Source: a virus. From it: DNA of 25,879 nt. This document shows, piece by piece, positions 1 through 7,105 of the stretch. The notes under the pieces are model-generated. The model did no database searches and was not told the origin of the DNA. It saw only the letters and a program-made list of their open reading frames with translations. Location: positions 1 through 25,879 of IMG/VR virus record IMGVR_UViG_3300042691_006437. The stretch is one strand, 5' to 3'. The first letter of the stretch is position 1, and each line of letters begins with the position of its first letter. Both the position numbers and the translations under genes were made by a program.

Positions 1-2
1 TT

Positions 3-353
3 GGAGCGGGTGAACACACAATGGCAGACGGCACAATTTTTAAAACTGATGACTTAGGTGTTATTACCGAAATTATGTTTCCTGAAGTTAAAGAAACTGA
101 AGAAACTGAAGCGCCAGTTGAAATAGTTGTAGAAGCTGCTGAAGTTGAAGAAGTTGCAGTCGATCCAATGGTATTAGTTTACGAAACTATTGCTGAGATG
201 GGAGCTGAAATCGAGAAGTTAAAAGAGAAATTAAACTCATTCTCAAAAGCGCCAGCAGTTGCACCAATCAAAAAAACGGACAACGAAGTAGTTGACCACA
301 CATTCTCAAAATTAGAAAGATTAAAACAAATTAAAAACCAATTAAAAAAATAA
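3..353 (+). CDS. C-terminal part of prohead protease/scaffold-type protein (5' cut)
   Basis: The reading frame is open from base 3 to the stop at 351-353. An ATG exists at 21, but the residues before it (GAGEHT) run smoothly into MADGTIFKTDDLGVITEI. That stretch resembles the GEY-L-DG-type beta motif often found at the end of Clp-type prohead protease or scaffold proteins, so the gene probably starts outside the window. Next come an acidic Glu/Val-rich stretch and a coiled coil (about residues 60-75 counted from the ATG at 21), and a Lys-rich end (KLERLKQIKNQLKK). This is the usual build of a scaffolding tail that contacts capsid subunits. It stops 3 bases before the capsid gene, the usual protease/scaffold position. 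The catalytic part is not visible, so protease is inferred from position and tail architecture only. If the DNA were a closed circle the ATG at 21 could be the real start. Confidence 0.6.
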   Translation, partial: GAGEHTMADGTIFKTDDLGVITEIMFPEVKETEETEAPVEIVVEAAEVEEVAVDPMVLVYETIAEMGAEIEKLKEKLNSFSKAPAVAPIKKTDNEVVDHTFSKLERLKQIKNQLKK

Positions 354-356
354 AAT

Positions 357-1283
357 ATGTCATTTAACTTAGGATCTTTACCAGCATATACAGACCAATT
401 ATCTACCGACCTAATCAGTGCGGCGTTATTGAAGTCTTTTACAACCGAGTTCGTAACAATCGAAGCCGGAAAAACAGCAGGAACATCTGCAATTAACGTT
501 ATGAATTCAACAGTTGACATCTTAGATGCAACTTGTGGATTTGCAGCGGGCCAAGTAGGTTCAAACGCAACAGTATTCTCTCAAATTCCTTTAGTAGTAG
601 GAAGCAAAATGTTAAAAGAGCAACTTTGCCCAGAAGATTTGAGAAGCAAATGGACTTCGTCTCAATTGGGTGCGGGTGCAAACCAAGAAACAGTACCTTT
701 TGCAGAATTAATCGCAAACAACAAAATGGCAAACATCGCTAAGTATGTAGAGAATACAATTTGGCAAGGTGACGGAGCTACATTAACAGGTTTATTAGCT
801 CAAACTACAAATGCGAACGGTTCAATCAATTCAGCGGGTGCATACACACAATGGACTACTTCAACTGCGATTGCAGAGTTTTGGTTAAACGTAGGTTCAT
901 TAACTCCATCTTTACAAACAGAAGATGATTTAGTAATGTACACTAGCTATGCTAACTACCAAGCGTTAGTTGGTGCATTGATTAACACAGGTGCTTCAGT
1001 TATCGGTACTTTCGCACAAGTTTCAAATGCAAGTGGTGTTAACGCTCCTAGCTCATTCGTTTTCCCTGGTACAAACATCACAGTTTTTGCAGCACCTGGT
1101 ATCAATGATGCAGCTCGTGTAATTTTAGCTCCGAAAAAATACATTTTCTTTGGAACTGGTTTATTAGATGAAATGGATACATTCAAATTCTACTACAACC
1201 AAGCAGATGATATCATGAATTTCAATGCTAAATTCAGATTAGGAACAGCGGCTTATGTTTCTCAAGTAGTATCAAATCTTTAA
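357..1283 (+). CDS. Major capsid protein
   Basis: Protein of 308 residues, about the usual size for an HK97-fold capsid subunit of a Bacteroidetes phage. The features I recognise are the central 'LC-EDLRSKW..SQLGAGANQE' segment (about residues 90-111), an 'IW-GD' segment around residue 135 (AKYVENTIWQGDGAT), and a C-terminal region with 'FGTGLLDEMDTFKFYYN' ending in beta-rich sequence. The start follows the preceding stop by 3 bases with an A-rich leader and no Shine-Dalgarno. Composition is Ala/Thr/Asn-rich and Lys-poor, as expected of a highly expressed shell protein. A terminator lies directly behind it, which would isolate and boost its transcript. The role is assigned from sequence type and gene order; the fold itself was not tested. 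Confidence 0.85.
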   Translation: MSFNLGSLPAYTDQLSTDLISAALLKSFTTEFVTIEAGKTAGTSAINVMNSTVDILDATCGFAAGQVGSNATVFSQIPLVVGSKMLKEQLCPEDLRSKWTSSQLGAGANQETVPFAELIANNKMANIAKYVENTIWQGDGATLTGLLAQTTNANGSINSAGAYTQWTTSTAIAEFWLNVGSLTPSLQTEDDLVMYTSYANYQALVGALINTGASVIGTFAQVSNASGVNAPSSFVFPGTNITVFAAPGINDAARVILAPKKYIFFGTGLLDEMDTFKFYYNQADDIMNFNAKFRLGTAAYVSQVVSNL

Positions 1284-1291
1284 TCATAAAA

Positions 1292-1318
1292 AAGGGAGCT
1301 AAAAACTCCCTTATTTTT
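1292..1318 (+). terminator. Rho-independent terminator after capsid gene
   Basis: Perfect 7-base stem AAGGGAG (1292-1298) and CTCCCTT (1306-1312) with a 7-base loop, followed by a T-rich run (1314-1318). It lies 9 bases behind the capsid stop codon. Some read-through must occur, or the next gene has its own promoter; I see no clear TAnnTTTG in the 22 bases that follow. Confidence 0.8.
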
Positions 1319-1340
1319 AACTTTAAAAAATATTTAAAAA

Positions 1341-1907
1341 ATGGCATGTAGCATATTAAGCACGATGAACTTGGATTGTATGAGCGCACTTGGTGGTGTG
1401 AATACTATCTACGTTTTTGCGGGCGACAATTTCGAAATCCAAACAGTTGCAGCGGGTGAAGTAACTTTAGCTGGTGGTACAGGGGATTTCTTTCAATACA
1501 AATTCGCAAAAGATACAGCGAAATTAACAGAAACAGCAACGATTTCAAACGCAAACGGAACAGTTTTTTACACAACTGAATTAAGCGTTAACATCTCAAA
1601 AAGAGACGTTGCAAAAAGAAACGAATTTTTATTGTTAGCAAAGAATCGTGAGATTAGAGTTATCGCAGTAGATAACATGGGGCAATACTGGTTGTTAGCT
1701 AACACACGTGGAGCGGTTTTATCTACAATGGTAGGTGAAGGCGGTCAAGCAATCGGAGACATGAACGGATACACATTTACGTTCCAATCAATGGAAGCGG
1801 ATCCAATGCCAGCATTGAGTTCAACAAGTAGAAATGCAATCGCAGCAATCGCACCAAATTCAAGTGCAGCAGTTGGTGGCTTTGATTTCAATACTTCAGC
1901 TAACTAA
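1341..1907 (+). CDS. Probable major tail tube protein
   Basis: Protein of 188 residues. The pattern 'FFQYKFAKDTAKLTETAT', then 'NGTVFYTTELSVNI', 'KRNEFLLLAKNREIRVIAVD' (about residues 50-113) and 'MGQYWLLANTRG', 'GDMNGYTFTFQSMEADPMP' resembles the beta-rich tail tube subunit of Bacteroidetes siphophages. A Ser/Ala/Asn-rich flexible end follows. The gene stands alone between two strong terminators, directly after the capsid gene, as would suit a protein needed in hundreds of copies. It is about 17 kb away from the other tail genes, which is unusual. An alternative is a capsid decoration protein; the resemblance to tube proteins makes that less likely. Confidence 0.65.
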   Translation: MACSILSTMNLDCMSALGGVNTIYVFAGDNFEIQTVAAGEVTLAGGTGDFFQYKFAKDTAKLTETATISNANGTVFYTTELSVNISKRDVAKRNEFLLLAKNREIRVIAVDNMGQYWLLANTRGAVLSTMVGEGGQAIGDMNGYTFTFQSMEADPMPALSSTSRNAIAAIAPNSSAAVGGFDFNTSAN

Positions 1908-1929
1908 TATTAACCTTTAAAAAAATTAG

Positions 1930-1960
1930 GGCGGTGCGGTCAATCGCATCGCCTTTTTTT
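1930..1960 (+). terminator. Rho-independent terminator after tube gene
   Basis: Nine-base stem GGCGGTGCG (1930-1938) and CGCATCGCC (1945-1953) with one G-T wobble, a 6-base loop, and seven Ts (1954-1960). It is the most GC-rich short stretch in the left part of the window. The T run ends just before the start of the next gene at 1966. Confidence 0.85.
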
Positions 1961-1965
1961 ATGTC

Positions 1966-2322
1966 ATGATAAATTTAATAGAAGGGAAAAACGAGTTTAT
2001 AATTTACGGAGACTTTACTCAAAACATGAATAGTTATCACATCCATTTATTTAACGGCTTTGATAGGATTGAGCATATATGTAAATTAGAAAATAAAACA
2101 TCAAGTACAAGATTTGCAGAATTTACCATCTACATTAACGATGGTATTATAGGCGATTATCATTTAAACGATTTACCATTTGGTAATTTTGATTATACGA
2201 TTAACATAGGAAACAACATTTACAATCGTGGTCAAGCTATTTTAACGGGCGATACAGAAGTACAAAAAATTGAATATATTTCAGATAACGAAAAAAGCGA
2301 AAGCGTAATTTATGTAAGCTAA
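1966..2322 (+). CDS. Hypothetical phage protein, probable structural accessory
   Basis: Protein of 118 residues, rich in beta-type and aromatic/Asn residues, with no membrane segment and no catalytic motif visible. The core 'RFAEFTIYINDG' followed by 'GDYHLNDLPFGNFDYTINIG' (about residues 45-85) resembles a small beta-sandwich protein often found between capsid and portal genes of Bacteroidetes phages, where it may be a head decoration or fibre-anchoring part. Its stop overlaps the start of the next gene by one base (TAATG), so the two are translationally linked. Function not known. Confidence 0.6.
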   Translation: MINLIEGKNEFIIYGDFTQNMNSYHIHLFNGFDRIEHICKLENKTSSTRFAEFTIYINDGIIGDYHLNDLPFGNFDYTINIGNNIYNRGQAILTGDTEVQKIEYISDNEKSESVIYVS

Positions 2323-2519
2323 TGAAGACAATTATAGACACATTAAAAGAGCCCGTAAACGTACTAAATGCAACGACTTTCGGAGTAAGTTTGACGACTT
2401 TGCCTGAAGATTTAAAAATAGTTTTCTACATTGTATCAATTATTGCATCAATATTGGTATCTGTTAAGTATTTTTACGAAATAATTAGTTTAAGAAAAAA
2501 CGCTAAAAAAGATATTTAA
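2322..2519 (+). CDS. Small single-span membrane protein
   Basis: Protein of 65 residues with one clear hydrophobic helix (IVFYIVSIIASILVSV, about residues 33-48) and a Lys/Arg-rich end (SLRKNAKKDI), predicting a cytoplasmic C-terminus. It is coupled to the gene upstream by a TAATG overlap and lies 4 bases before the portal gene. A holin-like or envelope role is possible, but nothing in the sequence proves it. Confidence 0.6.
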   Translation: MKTIIDTLKEPVNVLNATTFGVSLTTLPEDLKIVFYIVSIIASILVSVKYFYEIISLRKNAKKDI

Positions 2520-2523
2520 TAGT

Positions 2524-3636
2524 ATGAATAGTTTTGCATTTAATTCAATCTCACAAATTCAGATAGATTTACCTACATTCTCGGAGCGTGGTTCTAAAAA
2601 ATGGATAAGCTATGGAGAAGACAATTTATATCCACAATTTATAGCGAGCTTATTTTTGCGTTCAGCGATTAATAGAACGGCAATACAATCAAAGATTGAC
2701 GCAACCATAGGGAACGGATTAAAGACCACGGATGAGGCTTTAAATTACGTTTTGGTGCGTGCGAATCCGATTGATAGTTGGAACGATGTGTTTGAGAAAT
2801 GCGCTCAAGATTATATCACGTTTGGTGGATATGCTTTGAATATAATTTGGTCAAACGATGGTAAGACAATAAGCGAAATTTATCATCTTGATTTCACAAA
2901 GGTAAGAAGTGGTAAGATTGAACCAGGCGAAGATTTACCTCGTGAATATTATTATTCTACGAATTGGGAAAACTCAAATAAATATAAGCCAACGCAATAT
3001 GCTACTTATAACCCTACTTTATCATTGGAATGTCCTTCGCAAATATTGTATGCGTTTGATTACGAACCTGGCAATATTTACTATCCTTTGCCAACGTATG
3101 CTGGTTCAATCAATGATATTCAAATTGACATTGAAGTTAGTAAATTTCACATCTCTAATCTTGCCAATAGTTTGAATCCATCTTTGTTTATTAGCTTAAA
3201 CAATGGGATCCCAGCGCCCGAAGAACGCAAAGAAATTTATGACGAATTAACGATGGCTTATCGTGGTACTGAAAACGCTGGTAAGGCATTCGTTGCATTT
3301 AGTCAGGACAAAGAGCACGCTCCCGAGGTAACTCCGATTACAAGTACAAATGATAATTATTACACGACTTTAGAAACTAGAATCACAACTAGAATCTTAA
3401 CAGGACATAGAATTACAAGTCCGTTATTATTGGGACTTTACAATGGAGGTGCTGGCTTTAGCTCGAATGCTGATGAACTTGCGGTTGCTTATGGTCATTT
3501 TATTGGCACTTGTATTCGACCAATACAAAAAAGTATGTTAAGAGTATTCAACAACTTGATACTAAATAGAGGTTATGAAACTGAATTATTAATTACACCA
3601 ACAACGATTATAGAACCAACAATAATAGCAGAATAA
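2524..3636 (+). CDS. Portal protein
   Basis: Protein of 370 residues, short for a portal but within the range seen in Bacteroidetes phages. The N-terminal 'KKWISYGEDNLYPQFI' with 'SAINRTAIQSKIDATIGNGL' (about residues 24-65) and the following 'DITFGGY-LNIIW' type segment are typical of portal proteins, as is the 'ITSPLLLGLYNGGAGFSSNADEL' region (about residues 298-320) near the C-terminal helical stem. It forms the dodecameric DNA gate at one capsid vertex and docks the terminase. Its stop overlaps the next start (TAATGG). It lies downstream of the capsid gene instead of upstream, which departs from the common terminase-portal-protease-capsid order. Confidence 0.85.
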   Translation: MNSFAFNSISQIQIDLPTFSERGSKKWISYGEDNLYPQFIASLFLRSAINRTAIQSKIDATIGNGLKTTDEALNYVLVRANPIDSWNDVFEKCAQDYITFGGYALNIIWSNDGKTISEIYHLDFTKVRSGKIEPGEDLPREYYYSTNWENSNKYKPTQYATYNPTLSLECPSQILYAFDYEPGNIYYPLPTYAGSINDIQIDIEVSKFHISNLANSLNPSLFISLNNGIPAPEERKEIYDELTMAYRGTENAGKAFVAFSQDKEHAPEVTPITSTNDNYYTTLETRITTRILTGHRITSPLLLGLYNGGAGFSSNADELAVAYGHFIGTCIRPIQKSMLRVFNNLILNRGYETELLITPTTIIEPTIIAE

Positions 3637-4223
3637 TGGCAGTTACTAATGTACTATTCGTATCAGAAACGAAATTAAAATCATATACATCAATTCATCA
3701 ATCGGTAAGCCCTGACGATTTACAGCCGTTTATATTACAGGCGCAAGATATTTATTTACAAAATTATTTAGGAGCTACGTTTTATCAAGAATTACAAACT
3801 CAAATCACGAATAATACATTAACGATCCCGAATAAAAAAATATTAGATGACTTTATAGGAGCTATGCTTTGTAATTATGCTTTGTATCATGCTTTGCCGT
3901 TTTTGAAATACAAAGTATTCAACAAAAGTATCATGAATAATGATAGCGAAAGCGGTACATCGATTGATTTGGAAGCGTTGAAATTCTTACAAAACGAAGT
4001 GCGTAGTGTAGCTGAAAACTATACTAAGATGATGACTACATATTTAAGAAACAATTTAAGCGATTACCCAGCGTATCAAAGTTTTGATTTCTTGGATGGT
4101 ATTACTCCCGACAAAGGAACTCCATATTTCAGTGGATTGCAAACTAATTCGAGCTTCAATTTATCAAGACGTAGAGTAAACAGACGTGGAGATTGTAACG
4201 ATTGTAACGGATACGAATATTAA
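3636..4223 (+). CDS. Head-tail connector protein (DUF6712-like)
   Basis: Protein of 195 residues, largely helical. The order 'FVSETKLKSYTSI', 'DDLQPFILQAQDIYLQNYLG', 'LDDFIGAMLCNYALYHALPF', then 'SEKYTKMM-YLRNNLSDYPAY'-type helices (about residues 8-148) matches the DUF6712 family of Bacteroidetes phages, which behaves like a gp6/neck connector. It starts on the portal stop codon, as expected of a connector. An oddity is the C-terminus, which is Arg-rich and ends in GDCNDCNGYEY. A perfect 9-base tandem repeat (GATTGTAAC twice, near 4191-4208) encodes its CxxC pair. Confidence 0.7.
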   Translation: MAVTNVLFVSETKLKSYTSIHQSVSPDDLQPFILQAQDIYLQNYLGATFYQELQTQITNNTLTIPNKKILDDFIGAMLCNYALYHALPFLKYKVFNKSIMNNDSESGTSIDLEALKFLQNEVRSVAENYTKMMTTYLRNNLSDYPAYQSFDFLDGITPDKGTPYFSGLQTNSSFNLSRRRVNRRGDCNDCNGYEY

Positions 4224-4250
4224 AATTTAACTAAAAAACAAATATAAAAA

Positions 4251-4535
4251 ATGATCGACAATTCTAAATTCATTATTACAAATGAAGTAATCGTAGATAA
4301 ATACGACTTAATGATCCAAGCGGATATAACTGGGGCGCCAGCTATTTTGCAAATTCAAAAAGCGAACGTGGGTATTATATTTATCGGTAATTATACTTCG
4401 TTAAAATTCTTTATTGATGGGGATAAATTGGTAATTTTAGACAACAATTTTTACGGAGAATTTTCAGCGAATAACGTTACTGGATTTAACACGGCTGAAG
4501 ATTTACTAATTTCTTTAAAAGCTGGAATTAACTAA
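4251..4535 (+). CDS. Hypothetical protein, connector block
   Basis: Protein of 94 residues with alternating hydrophobic residues typical of beta structure and no membrane helix or known motif. It follows the connector gene by 27 AT-rich bases ending in AAATATAAAAA and precedes a similar-sized beta-type protein. By position it may be a head or neck accessory protein. Function not recognised. Confidence 0.55.
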   Translation: MIDNSKFIITNEVIVDKYDLMIQADITGAPAILQIQKANVGIIFIGNYTSLKFFIDGDKLVILDNNFYGEFSANNVTGFNTAEDLLISLKAGIN

Positions 4536-4547
4536 TAAAATATAACC

Positions 4548-4850
4548 ATGACAAAATTAATTTTACAAGCGGGCCAACTTATTGACGTTATTAACTACAA
4601 TGACAATCAATATTTTTCTTTAGTTGTTAGCGAAGATTTACCAATGCCAACGGCAATCTATAAAGAAGATACATCAATCGGAGTTAACGTACAAAGATTT
4701 ATCGTAGATAGCGTAATCATTGCTAATATCAACACAAGCGAATCATTAACTGATAACAATGGTAATTTCTATGAGAAAGTTGAAAGCGCATCAATCTTAA
4801 CTGAAAACAATTTTAACCCATTAAAAGAAACAGATGAAGCCGAAAATTAA
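4548..4850 (+). CDS. Hypothetical protein, connector block
   Basis: Protein of 100 residues, acidic, predicted mostly beta in its first 75 residues, with an acidic end (KETDEAEN). No family recognised. It overlaps the next gene by 17 bases in a different frame, so the two are probably co-translated. Likely a small virion or morphogenesis accessory protein, judged only from the surrounding structural genes. Confidence 0.55.
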   Translation: MTKLILQAGQLIDVINYNDNQYFSLVVSEDLPMPTAIYKEDTSIGVNVQRFIVDSVIIANINTSESLTDNNGNFYEKVESASILTENNFNPLKETDEAEN

Positions 4851-5055
4851 ACATTGGTACGAAAGTAAAACAATCGTTATGAACATCCTGGTATCAATCA
4901 CAATGGTAATGGCTTTATTGCCACCATTGTTTTTAGATTTGAAATTAGATGAAAATTTAACGTTAAGATTGACCGTATTAGTAGGCTTTATAACGAATGT
5001 AATTAACATCGGTTTGAGATTTATATCTACTGATAAAATTAAGCGTAATGCCTAA
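4834..5055 (+). CDS. Holin-like two-span membrane protein
   Basis: Protein of 73 residues. After a short basic start (MKPKIKHWYESK) come two hydrophobic segments, about residues 14-34 (IVMNILVSITMVMALLPPLF) and 43-63 (LRLTVLVGFITNVINIGLRF), and a basic tail (STDKIKRNA). This is class II holin topology, or that of the small two-helix membrane proteins found near lysins in many Bacteroidetes phages. It lies two genes upstream of the M15 peptidase. A holin would form membrane lesions that release the lysin, but the role here is inferred from topology and neighbourhood. Confidence 0.6.
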   Translation: MKPKIKHWYESKTIVMNILVSITMVMALLPPLFLDLKLDENLTLRLTVLVGFITNVINIGLRFISTDKIKRNA

Positions 5056-5269
5056 TTCAATTGTAAGCGCTAAGTTTGATTTGATGCGGTTAAATTTACC
5101 TCAAAATAGCGAGTTTACGCTTGATAACAACACGATTAAGGTAAAGCATAGCGACATAACTTTAAAAGCTGAAATTGAGGCGCAAATTCGGAAAGTAACT
5201 GCATCAATCGGAGCTGAAATAACAGATAAGTCAACAAGCGCAAAAATTAAATTTGAAGTCAAATTTTAA
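5048..5269 (+). CDS. Hypothetical small protein
   Basis: Protein of 73 residues, starting inside the end of the holin-like gene (8-base overlap). It has a regular alternating pattern (NTIKVKHSDITLKAEIEAQI, then KSTSAKIKFEVKF) suggesting a small beta sheet around one helix. No signal peptide, membrane segment or family is recognised. Lying between a holin-like gene and the lysin, it may belong to the lysis block, but nothing else supports that. Confidence 0.5.
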   Translation: MPNSIVSAKFDLMRLNLPQNSEFTLDNNTIKVKHSDITLKAEIEAQIRKVTASIGAEITDKSTSAKIKFEVKF

Positions 5270-5281
5270 TATCTATTTTTG
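5252..5281 (+). promoter_or_regulatory. Promoter for the lysin gene
   Basis: TTTG at 5252-5255, 18 bases, then TATTTTTG at 5274-5281, a full match to the Bacteroidetes -33/-7 pattern (TTTG, TAnnTTTG). The ATG of the peptidase is at 5288, so the transcript would begin at or within a few bases of the start codon. The -33 half lies inside the preceding gene. Confidence 0.6.
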
Positions 5282-5287
5282 TAACGA

Positions 5288-5764
5288 ATGAAACCGAAAA
5301 TATTTAGTCCCGCAGAAATGGTAAAGTACTTTGGAAAACCAAATCCACAAGGTACTTATTTAACTATGATTGATTTGCCATATACAATGTTTTATGATAG
5401 ACAACCAGTTAAACGAATGAGGTGTCACAAAAAAGTAGCACAAGCGTTTACAAATGTATTCAATGAATTATTATCTAGTTATGGCGAAAGAAAAATAAAT
5501 GAACTTGAAATAAATGACTTTGGCGGGTGCTTTACTTATCGTTTAATGCGTGGATCAAAGACTAAATTAAGCGCTCATTCATGGGGTACGGCTATTGATT
5601 TGGATCCTAATAGAAATACTCTAAAAGAAACTCATAAGACAGCAAGATTTGCACGAGCTGATTATAAAGCAATGATTGATATATTTGAGAAACATGGCTT
5701 CGCTTCATTAGGTAGATTAAAAGATAAAGATTGGATGCATTTCCAATATGGTTTACCTATATAA
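5288..5764 (+). CDS. M15 family peptidase, probable endolysin
   Basis: Protein of 158 residues, the usual size for a phage L,D- or D,D-peptidase of the M15 family (VanY/peptidase_M15_4 type), which cuts peptide stems of peptidoglycan. Visible zinc site: SAHSWGTAIDLD gives His97 and Asp104, and DWMHFQYG gives His151, with Asp148 as the probable catalytic acid. The N-terminal part (MVKYFGKP, then IDLPYTM) matches phage members of the family. No signal peptide or wall-binding domain is seen, so export should depend on a holin. It has its own promoter-like element just upstream and a strong terminator behind, so lysis can be timed separately. Confidence 0.85.
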   Translation: MKPKIFSPAEMVKYFGKPNPQGTYLTMIDLPYTMFYDRQPVKRMRCHKKVAQAFTNVFNELLSSYGERKINELEINDFGGCFTYRLMRGSKTKLSAHSWGTAIDLDPNRNTLKETHKTARFARADYKAMIDIFEKHGFASLGRLKDKDWMHFQYGLPI

Positions 5765-5797
5765 ACTCGTTTTTTTCATAATTAAAATTTAGTTTTT

Positions 5798-5830
5798 AGG
5801 CTCAATGTTTCTACATTGGGCTTTTTTTTT
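5798..5830 (+). terminator. Rho-independent terminator after lysin
   Basis: Left arm AGGCTCAATGT (5798-5808), 4-base loop, right arm ACATTGGGCTT (5813-5823), with two G-T wobbles, then a run of Ts to 5830. It separates the structural/lysis transcript from the early genes. Confidence 0.85.
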
Positions 5831-5915
5831 AAAAATTATTTTTCCCGTGAAAGCATTGTTATTGCTACATTCTTAAAAATATTTCAAAAAAATTTTAAAA
5901 TAATTTTAAAAATAA

Positions 5916-5946
5916 TTTGGTAGTACGAAATATTGTTATAGATTTG
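5916..5946 (+). promoter_or_regulatory. Early promoter P1
   Basis: TTTG at 5916-5919, 19 bases to the -7 element TAGATTTG at 5939-5946, a full match to the Bacteroidetes promoter. The DNA before it (5831-5915) is very AT-rich with two AATTTTAAAA copies, like an upstream activating stretch, and holds no gene. The spacer begins GTAGTAC, which recurs in P2. The first gene starts 29 bases downstream behind an A-rich leader. Confidence 0.75.
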
Positions 5947-5975
5947 CATTCATAAAACAATTAAAAAAAATAATT

Positions 5976-6188
5976 ATGATTACACTAACACAAAAAACAA
6001 GCGAGCAAAACACATTAACTCAAAACCATTATGACATGGTTACAATGAATGAAGTTAAGAAAGTACATTTAGCATGTCAACTAGAAAGACTTGAAATTGA
6101 GATGCAACAGCCAGTTAAGAATTGGGATAAAATTTCCTTCTTAAAAACTGATATTATTAAATTAAAAAACTGCTTAAAAAATAAATAA
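5976..6188 (+). CDS. Hypothetical early protein, coiled coil
   Basis: Protein of 70 residues, first gene behind promoter P1. After a Thr/Gln-rich start (MITLTQKTSEQNTLTQ), residues 25-68 are predicted helical with heptad-like spacing (LERLEIEMQQ, then ISFLKTDIIKLKNCL), so it may dimerise. Its first ten residues and their DNA resemble those of the gene at 6688, apparently part of a duplicated expression cassette. Function unknown; small early phage proteins often alter host functions, but nothing here shows that. Confidence 0.65.
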   Translation: MITLTQKTSEQNTLTQNHYDMVTMNEVKKVHLACQLERLEIEMQQPVKNWDKISFLKTDIIKLKNCLKNK

Positions 6189-6190
6189 AT

Positions 6191-6397
6191 ATGCAAATAG
6201 TAAACACAACAATCGTAACATCGGTATCAGAAATTAAAGAGCTAATACAACATTGTATTATACATAATATTGACGGGCAAATTAACTTAACCTTTGAAGA
6301 TAGCAAAATAATAGTTAGCGAACCATCAAAAGAAATAGCACCTGACTTTATTGTGGATAGATTTCCTCATTCAGATTGTATAGATAATTGTCAATAA
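6191..6397 (+). CDS. Hypothetical early protein
   Basis: Protein of 68 residues, starting 2 bases after the previous stop. A beta-type N-terminal half (NTTIVTSVSEIKELI, then GQINLTFEDSKIIVSE) is followed by a Pro/Asp-containing tail ending HSDCIDNCQ, with two cysteines five residues apart. No family recognised. It shares the P1 transcript. Confidence 0.55.
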   Translation: MQIVNTTIVTSVSEIKELIQHCIIHNIDGQINLTFEDSKIIVSEPSKEIAPDFIVDRFPHSDCIDNCQ

Positions 6398-6404
6398 AAT
6401 AAAC

Positions 6405-6611
6405 ATGGAAAAAAATAAAAAACTAGGCCGTAAAAGTATTTACATCAATCCTAAAAACAACACGTTAAAGACGTATAGAAGTAACAATCATAAATTGTTA
6501 GACATCGTAAATAAATTGATCCAAAACAAACACAGGATCAATCCTCAAAAGCTAACTGATAAACAACGTAAGGACATTATTGATACTCTTAACGAATTAT
6601 TATTTATATAA
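6405..6611 (+). CDS. Hypothetical early basic protein
   Basis: Protein of 68 residues, strongly basic (MEKNKKLGRKSIYINPKNN) with a helical second half (LLDIVNKLIQNK, then LTDKQRKDIIDTLNELL). Charge and size would suit a nucleic-acid binding protein, but there is no recognisable HTH. Last gene of the P1 group; P2 starts 16 bases after its stop. Confidence 0.55.
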   Translation: MEKNKKLGRKSIYINPKNNTLKTYRSNNHKLLDIVNKLIQNKHRINPQKLTDKQRKDIIDTLNELLFI

Positions 6612-6627
6612 AAACTAAAAAAAAATT

Positions 6628-6656
6628 TTGTAGTACAAAACAAAAGCATATATTTG
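6628..6656 (+). promoter_or_regulatory. Early promoter P2
   Basis: TTG at 6628-6630 (within TTTTG), 18 bases, then TATATTTG at 6649-6656, matching the Bacteroidetes pattern. As in P1, the spacer begins TAGTAC and the leader contains TTCAT, then AAACAATTAAAAA, before the start codon at 6688. Confidence 0.75.
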
Positions 6657-6687
6657 CAATTCATTAAACAATTAAAAAATAAAAATT

Positions 6688-7098
6688 ATGAAAATTACAA
6701 CAACACAAAAAACAACACAAGAAGTTAGTATTGCTTTCCCAACATTCACAAAGGTTGCAGGCGTTTTTGAAAAAAAGTATTACGCAGTTATTGACGAAAA
6801 TACTATTTTTAAAGTATTAGATTACAATACTATTAATGGCATAATTGATACTGGATTTGATGTATATTCAGCGTTCCAAGATGGATTTGAATTTATTGAA
6901 GAAAGTGAGTTTAATTCTGCATTATTAAAAGTAACGGAGCAACTAGACAATACAGTTAAAAAAATCCAAGATACATTAGAGACAATACATCACATTGATT
7001 TAATGGATAAGGAGCGTGAAGACTTAGTAGAATACCAGGATCAAGATAGAGCAGAAAGAGAAGAGTATTTATCACAATTTGAAGACGAAGACTATTAA
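6688..7098 (+). CDS. Hypothetical acidic early protein
   Basis: Protein of 136 residues with its own promoter P2. Residues 1-70 look mixed alpha/beta (KVAGVFEKKYYAVIDENTIF). Residues 75-110 form a long amphipathic helix (LDNTVKKIQDTLETIHHI). The last 30 residues are dense in Glu and Asp and end FEDEDY. Such an acidic end could mimic DNA or bind a basic partner, but this is only a possibility. No family recognised. It stands alone between P2 and a GC-rich hairpin, suggesting separately controlled expression. Confidence 0.65.
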   Translation: MKITTTQKTTQEVSIAFPTFTKVAGVFEKKYYAVIDENTIFKVLDYNTINGIIDTGFDVYSAFQDGFEFIEESEFNSALLKVTEQLDNTVKKIQDTLETIHHIDLMDKEREDLVEYQDQDRAEREEYLSQFEDEDY

Positions 7099-7105
7099 TA
7101 TTAAC

